A stretch of DNA of 64,000 bases from contig SIAP01000006.1 of assembly GCA_009691725.1 (NCBI GenBank), forward strand, positions 1 through 64,000, read 5' to 3'. Below, piece after piece: positions 60,192-64,000 of this stretch. The position numbers and the translations under genes are program-made. The DNA comes from Phycisphaerales bacterium (GTDB lineage Bacteria; Planctomycetota; Phycisphaerae; Phycisphaerales; SM1A02). The stretch's first letter is position 1. Each line of letters begins with the position of its first letter. The notes beneath the pieces were generated by a model, which worked only from the letters and a program-made list of their open reading frames with translations, searched no databases and was not told where the DNA came from.

Positions 60192-60991
60192 GTGTGCTGT
60201 GGTGCAATCACACACGACGAACCGCAGCGTGTGCCATCTTTGTCGCGCTTGCGTGCGCGCTCATGATCAGCGGTGACGACGCAGCGCCACGACCCCGCGT
60301 GCTGGTGTTCACAAAGACCGCCACCTTTCGCCACGCATCCATTCCAGATGGAGTGCGATGCGTGCAAGAAATTCTCGCACCCGATGTCGATGTTGTGCAG
60401 ACCGAGGATGCCACGCAGTTTTCACCACAGAACCTCTCGCAGTTTCGCGCAGTGATCTTCCTGTCGACCACCGGCGATGTGCTCGACGAGTCACAACAGT
60501 TCGCCTTTCAGAATTACATCGAAGGAGGGGGCGGGTTCGCGGGGATCCACGCCGCGACCGACACTGAACATCAGTGGCCATGGTTCGCACACATGATTGG
60601 CGCGCACTTCGCGGGTCATCCCGAGATTCAACTCGCCACAGTGGTCGTGGAAGACAAGACACATCCATCATCAGCATCGTTGCCCGACCGATGGCCGCGC
60701 ACCGACGAGTGGTATCGCTTCAATCGAAATCCTCGCACCGTGGATGGTGTGCATGTGCTCGCCACGATCGACGAGTCGACCTACTCTGGCGGCGGGATGG
60801 ATGGCGATCACCCATGCATCTGGTGGCGGATGATGAAGGATGGTCGGTGTTGGTACACCGCAGGCGGTCATACGAAAGAGTCTTTTACAGAACCACTCTT
60901 TCGCGGTCACCTCAAAGAGGGGATTCTCTGGGCCGCGAAACTGAGTCCACCCACGCCCAACACAACTGACCCGAAGTCCACCGGCAAGTAA
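60188..60991 (+). CDS. ThuA-like domain protein, exported
   Basis: 267 residues. N-terminal signal sequence (AACAIFVALACALMISG), then 'RVLVFTKTATFRHASIPDGVRCVQEI', 'FRAVIFLSTTGDVLDESQQFAFQNYIEGGGGFAGIHAATDTEHQWPWFAHMIGAHFAGHPEIQ', 'TDEWYRF', 'HPCIWWRMMKDGRCWYTAGGHTKESFTEPLFRGHLKEGILWAA'. These are hallmarks of the ThuA family (class I GATase-like fold), linked to sugar catabolism but without a firm reaction. Planctomycetes carry many. Coupled to the HlyD-like gene by an ATGA overlap, though a shared function is not obvious. Confidence 0.85.
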   Translation: MSVLWCNHTRRTAACAIFVALACALMISGDDAAPRPRVLVFTKTATFRHASIPDGVRCVQEILAPDVDVVQTEDATQFSPQNLSQFRAVIFLSTTGDVLDESQQFAFQNYIEGGGGFAGIHAATDTEHQWPWFAHMIGAHFAGHPEIQLATVVVEDKTHPSSASLPDRWPRTDEWYRFNRNPRTVDGVHVLATIDESTYSGGGMDGDHPCIWWRMMKDGRCWYTAGGHTKESFTEPLFRGHLKEGILWAAKLSPPTPNTTDPKSTGK

Positions 60992-61007
60992 CCAGCAGGA
61001 GCACACC

Positions 61008-61370
61008 ATGGAATATTCATTCACAAATGTCTGGGGTCAGAGCTGGGCGCTCTATAAAAAATCGTGGTTGATGTTGACCGCAGGCGTTGCGATCTACTTC
61101 GTGGCAAACATTCCGATTCAGGCGCTCAGCATCATGCAGCAGATTTTCAAGTGGGGGCAAGAGGAGAATCCAGACCAGGCAGTCTGGTGGGGCATGATTA
61201 GCTCGCTCGAAACCTTGGCAGTTATCTGGTTCATCTTTGTGGTGCTCCCACTCGCAGGAGGCATGCACTGGATGGGCGTGCCACTTGCGCTGACTCAATA
61301 TGGTGTTGCGTACAACTTACTGTTGAGTCAAGATGGGATCGCTCATCAACCCTCCCCCACTTCTGCTTGA
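61008..61370 (+). CDS. Small membrane protein (possible N-terminal fragment)
   Basis: 120 residues from ATG 61008 (with AGCAGGAGC upstream). 'FTNVWGQSWALYKKSWLMLTAGVAIYFVANIPIQALSIMQQI' and 'GMISSLETLAVIWFIFVVLPLAGGMHWMGV' are membrane segments. The SW.LYKKSW start resembles the beginning of multi-pass DUF975-like membrane proteins. The last 38 bp overlap the next ORF in a different frame, and the end (LSQDGIAHQPSPTSA) does not look like a domain end. This could be one gene broken by a frameshift. Confidence 0.5.
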   Translation: MEYSFTNVWGQSWALYKKSWLMLTAGVAIYFVANIPIQALSIMQQIFKWGQEENPDQAVWWGMISSLETLAVIWFIFVVLPLAGGMHWMGVPLALTQYGVAYNLLLSQDGIAHQPSPTSA

Positions 61371-62187
61371 TGTCCAGCGGCGCATCGCGCCCGTCGTCAT
61401 CGCTCCCCCGTCGTCGTTGATGTGGGCGGGTGTGGTCACGGCCGTCATGATCCTGTTCCCGCTCGTTGGCGCAGTCGATGCACTGATGGCTGATGGAAGG
61501 ACAGGCGCAGATCTTTCGTCGCCGGAGGCGATCGACGCATTGGGTCCGCAACTCGCGGACACATTCATGCATCTCGTCATCGGAGTCTGCCTGATGCTGG
61601 GTGTGGTCCTTCCGCTGACCTACGGCGCGGTCCTGATGGCGCTGCGCGCGATTCGCAATCAGCCTCCTCGGCGCACAGACCTCTTCGCCGCGTACCTCCG
61701 TCCCTGTGCCTTCTCGATCTTTTCTGTGATGTTTCTCGTCGTGGGAGCAATTCCGCTCGTGCTCTGGATCATCGTCGCACTGATTGTGGGAACCGTGGTG
61801 GGTGTGGTCGCAGCACTTTCGAGTGACGCTGACTCATCTGCACAGGTTGGACTGATCACACTCACGGTGATGGTTGTCGGTGTGCCCTTTGTTGTGTTGT
61901 CGGTGTATCTCCAGTTTCGTTTTGGATTTGCGGGCGTGACGCTGATTGACCCAGTCGTGTCGCGCACCGATGCGCTTGGAGCACTCGCGCAGTCGTGGCG
62001 CATGACATGTCGACAGAACACACCGCTGACCAGAGTCGGTTGTTATGCGGTGTGGACCGTGATTCGATCAACGATCCTCGGATACGGCATCGGATTCGTG
62101 ACACGCGGCATGCCAGAATGTGTCGCGCTGATCGCGGGCTCCTACGAAGTACTCACAGAGCGAGTGCAGCCGCACAAGGGATCCTGA
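61333..62187 (+). CDS. Multi-pass membrane protein (possible C-terminal part of the previous gene)
   Basis: 284 residues from ATG 61333. At least five membrane helices, for example 'MWAGVVTAVMILFPLVGAV', 'LVIGVCLMLGVVLPLTYGAVLMALRAI', 'FSIFSVMFLVVGAIPLVLWIIVALIVGTVVGVVAAL' and 'TVMVVGVPFVVLSVYLQFRFGF'. 'LPLTYGAVLMALRAIRNQPPRRTDLFAAYLRP' and 'DALGALAQSWRMTCRQNTPLTRV' are typical of DUF975-like proteins. No function can be named. The last 46 bp overlap the convergent CDF gene. No good ribosome-binding site is seen at this start. Confidence 0.6.
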   Translation: MGSLINPPPLLLDVQRRIAPVVIAPPSSLMWAGVVTAVMILFPLVGAVDALMADGRTGADLSSPEAIDALGPQLADTFMHLVIGVCLMLGVVLPLTYGAVLMALRAIRNQPPRRTDLFAAYLRPCAFSIFSVMFLVVGAIPLVLWIIVALIVGTVVGVVAALSSDADSSAQVGLITLTVMVVGVPFVVLSVYLQFRFGFAGVTLIDPVVSRTDALGALAQSWRMTCRQNTPLTRVGCYAVWTVIRSTILGYGIGFVTRGMPECVALIAGSYEVLTERVQPHKGS

Positions 62188-63062
62188 CAAGGCTCGCAGT
62201 GAGCCGTCGCCTCTCCCGAGCCTCCCAGTTCTGTGATGGTGCGCGCTTCAATCGTGCTGGCGATGTCGTGACTCTGCACCACAGTCATGTTCTGCGGAAG
62301 GCGAATGTGCATATCGATCCAGTGCATCGCGCCATCATGCCGACAGCGAACCTTGTGAAATGAGCAAATGGTGGGAGTGCGGTCGCCAGTGCGGAGGTGA
62401 CCACTCAAGAGTGTTGTGAGTTTCGCGATATCACCATCATCTTGACGATCAATCAGGCGGTTGACGGATCCTCGCGCCACGCGCCATCCCAGAAAGATCA
62501 TCAGGCATCCCAACGCGAGCGCAACGACTGGGTCGATCCATGTTGCGTCTGTCCATCGAACAACGAGCAGTGCTGCGATCACGGCAACCGTTGTGATCGA
62601 ATCGCTCAATATGTGCACGCCATCCGCAACGAGCGCCGCGGAGTCCCTGCGGCGACCAGTCGAGATCATCAACCATGCGAGTGCAAGATTCAACACCCCA
62701 GCTGCGATCACGAGCGCAAGTCCCCATCCTGTGTCAACGACCTCTTGTGCACCGCTGAACATCGCGCCCACACAGTGAATGATGATGAAGGCACCTGCCG
62801 CGATCAACATTCCGCCCTCCACTGCGGCGCTGACAAACTCGACGCGCCCGTGCCCGTAGGGATGATCGGCGTCTGCTGGTTTGGCGGCGAGTCGCACCGC
62901 ACCAAGCGTCATCATGCTTGCCACGACATTGACGATGGATTCAAGTGCATCTGAAAGCACGGCATCGGATCTGGTGATCCACCACGCCGCCAACTTCATC
63001 GCCAGAACCACCAGCGAAACAGCAACGGCGATCAGCGCAATTGTTGTTTGTGAGATTCTCAC
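62142..63062 (-). CDS. Cation diffusion facilitator (zinc/iron efflux)
   Basis: 306 residues, GTG start. Six-helix CDF pattern with the TM2 metal site in 'SDALESIVNVVASMM', 'DADHPYGHGRVEFVSA' in the TM2-TM3 loop and the TM5 site 'LVADGVHILSDSITTVAVIAALLV' (HxxxD). The C-terminal cytoplasmic domain ('HKVRCRHDGAMHWIDMHIRLPQNMTVVQSHDIASTIEARTI') binds regulatory metal. It ends in a Cys-rich tail 'AHCEPCQDPLCGC', which may bind metal too. FieF-like exporter of Zn2+ or Fe2+ with protons. Confidence 0.9.
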   Translation of the reverse strand: MRISQTTIALIAVAVSLVVLAMKLAAWWITRSDAVLSDALESIVNVVASMMTLGAVRLAAKPADADHPYGHGRVEFVSAAVEGGMLIAAGAFIIIHCVGAMFSGAQEVVDTGWGLALVIAAGVLNLALAWLMISTGRRRDSAALVADGVHILSDSITTVAVIAALLVVRWTDATWIDPVVALALGCLMIFLGWRVARGSVNRLIDRQDDGDIAKLTTLLSGHLRTGDRTPTICSFHKVRCRHDGAMHWIDMHIRLPQNMTVVQSHDIASTIEARTITELGGSGEATAHCEPCQDPLCGCTRSVSTS

Positions 63063-63108
63063 GGGAAGTGTCTTACCACGGGGCGCGTCCTCCCCCTAGG
63101 ATCGAGGG

Positions 63109-63573
63109 ATGCCATCGCCTCCAAATCGTCCGTTTTACCCGCAAGGAAATCCAGGTGATGGCGAGGGTCGAGGCGAACACCGATCAACTGGCGGTCCGCG
63201 CGCTGGCGGATTTGTTCCACGAGGAGGTCGCGGTGCGCCGCGCGGCAACACATCACGGATGGGATCGTGGAAGCGAACGGATGGAGAGCCCAGAGCACGA
63301 CCAGCCGCACTGCGATTAGCAGCGGCGCGCGCGGATCTCGAGCGCATGATTCGTGAACTCGAGGCGGCGACAAAGGCCCTTGCAAGTCCGCATGTCAAGA
63401 TTCCACTCACGAGTGTTCTCGAGCACACCAAGGAGCTCGAACTGGATGCGATCTTCGCACCGTGGCGTCGCGTCCGTGCGGCACTCGCCGATGTCGAGCG
63501 CGTGTGTGTGGCGATCGACCGACTGAAATTTCCGCCGAAGCCTTTCATCCCCAAAGACTTTCGTCCGCAGTGA
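63109..63573 (+). CDS. Hypothetical protein with Arg/Gly-rich N-terminus
   Basis: 154 residues from ATG 63109 (CGAGGG just upstream). Residues 1-65 are Pro/Arg/Gly-rich (RGGRGAPRGN), RNA-binding in appearance. Residues 66-154 are helical: 'ALRLAAARADLERMIRELEAATKALA...LTSVLEHTKELELDAIFAPWRRVRAALADVERVCVAIDRLKFPPKPFIPKDF'. No family recognised. Divergent from the CDF gene with 46 bp between the starts. The 91-bp gap after it has a 13-bp direct repeat (attcgttggggtc, attcgctggggtc) that runs into the deoC 3' end. Confidence 0.55.
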   Translation: MPSPPNRPFYPQGNPGDGEGRGEHRSTGGPRAGGFVPRGGRGAPRGNTSRMGSWKRTDGEPRARPAALRLAAARADLERMIRELEAATKALASPHVKIPLTSVLEHTKELELDAIFAPWRRVRAALADVERVCVAIDRLKFPPKPFIPKDFRPQ

Positions 63574-63664
63574 AGAGCGTCGCAGGTCGCGCTGCAGGTC
63601 GCATCGCGGTCAGAGCAATATGGAAGTTGTGTCACACCAACGGAATCCCAATCATTCGTTGGGG

Positions 63665-64000
63665 TCATTCGCTGGGGTCATACGACGACGCATATCGAAC
63701 CGAGCCAGGGATAATCGATCCTGCGGGGAGTTCGAGCCGAATGAGTTGTCGAATGACATCGTTGGCGAGCGTGGAGGCACCGAATCGAAAGAGCGACGGC
63801 GTGAGCCATTCGTCACCGAGCGTCTCTTTCACCATCACCAGATAGGCAATCGCGCTCTTGGCGGTCCGAATCCCACCCGCAGGTTTCATGCCGATACGAA
63901 CGCCCGTCGCTCGAAAGTGATCGCGAATCGCTTCGAGCATGATGAGCGTGACAGGCATCGTCGCCGCCGGTTGCACCTTACCCGTTGACGTCTTGATGAA
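63665..64000 (-). CDS. deoC: Deoxyribose-phosphate aldolase, C-terminal part (partial)
   Basis: The frame is open to the right edge; 111 codons are visible. It begins 'FIKTSTGKVQPAATMPVTL', containing the Schiff-base Lys of the KTSTG motif, and continues 'VRIGMKPAGGIRTAKSAIAYLVMVKETLGDEWLTPSLFRFGASTLANDVIRQL'. These are the DeoC active-site and C-terminal signatures. The enzyme splits 2-deoxyribose-5-phosphate to glyceraldehyde-3-phosphate and acetaldehyde. The acetaldehyde could be a substrate for the aldehyde dehydrogenase at 54226, but the genes are 8 kb apart. Confidence 0.9.
   Translation of the reverse strand, partial: FIKTSTGKVQPAATMPVTLIMLEAIRDHFRATGVRIGMKPAGGIRTAKSAIAYLVMVKETLGDEWLTPSLFRFGASTLANDVIRQLIRLELPAGSIIPGSVRYASSYDPSE

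Noticed and set aside
1-64000. tRNA, rRNA, CRISPR or insertion-sequence content
   Set aside because: I found no rRNA-like segment, no tRNA-like cloverleaf, no regularly spaced direct repeats with spacers and no transposase; the tandem repeats present have no spacers. A tRNA scan could still find something I missed.

Overview
The window looks like chromosomal DNA of a planctomycete of the Phycisphaerae type. Three things point there. Two exported proteins end in a VPAPG/IPAPAA + hydrophobic helix + Arg-cluster tail, the PEP-CTERM variant common in that class. A large MoxR/DUF58/BatA/DUF4175-like operon and several small families (DUF6677, FlgM-like, a 'WFAHSKDDHLWLDRL' protein) are of kinds I associate with planctomycetes. 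GTG/TTG starts and 4-bp ATGA/GTGA gene overlaps are frequent. I see no rRNA, tRNA, CRISPR array, IS element or prophage. This placement is inference from gene content, not a database result.

Layout. 1-4.5 kb: end of cysC, a DUF3299-like protein, a degenerate Fic-like protein, a tRNA-dihydrouridine synthase and two tandem PEP-CTERM proteins. 4.5-8.4 kb (minus): lipoprotein, holB, CYTH protein, atpC, scpB. 8.6-14.9 kb: FlgM-like protein, two overlapping amidohydrolase genes, then two divergent lipoproteins. 14.9-17.4 kb: G-rich minisatellite, a small protein, an inactive M16 peptidase and dapB. 17.4-19.2 kb: an 18-residue Lys/Ala peptide with its own hairpin and terminator, a 7Fe-type ferredoxin and small membrane proteins. 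19.2-26 kb: DEAD-box helicase operon, lemA-M48 pair, lipA, PilZ protein. 26-29.4 kb (minus): Hpt, REC-GGDEF, recO and the active M16 peptidase.

29.5-33 kb is the dnaA region: an RNase Z-like protein, dnaA (TTG start), a 257-bp gap holding two TTATCAACA boxes in opposite orientation (candidate oriC), and mutM. Base composition of the plus strand switches from G/T-rich to A/C-rich around this gap, whichever strand is coding. The direction of the switch is opposite to what a typical bacterial origin shows.

33-46.3 kb is one tightly packed plus-strand operon: MoxR ATPase, DUF58 protein, BatA-like membrane protein, VWA/GATase-like membrane protein, a large DUF4175-like coiled-coil protein, an exported poly-Ser protein, a terpene-cyclase-fold protein and an exported protein. 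It is the best candidate here for a poorly described multi-protein system, probably a chaperone-ATPase-driven envelope complex.

46-54 kb carries comEC, mscS and trpD (minus), lgt (plus), and an OprB-type porin with a polyphosphate-glucokinase-like ROK kinase (minus), a plausible sugar uptake/phosphorylation pair. 54-62 kb (plus) carries an aldehyde dehydrogenase, a truncated aldehyde dehydrogenase partner, a TolC-like and an HlyD-like protein without an inner-membrane pump, a ThuA-like protein and two overlapping membrane ORFs. The window closes with a CDF metal exporter, a small Arg/Gly-rich protein and the C-terminal part of deoC.
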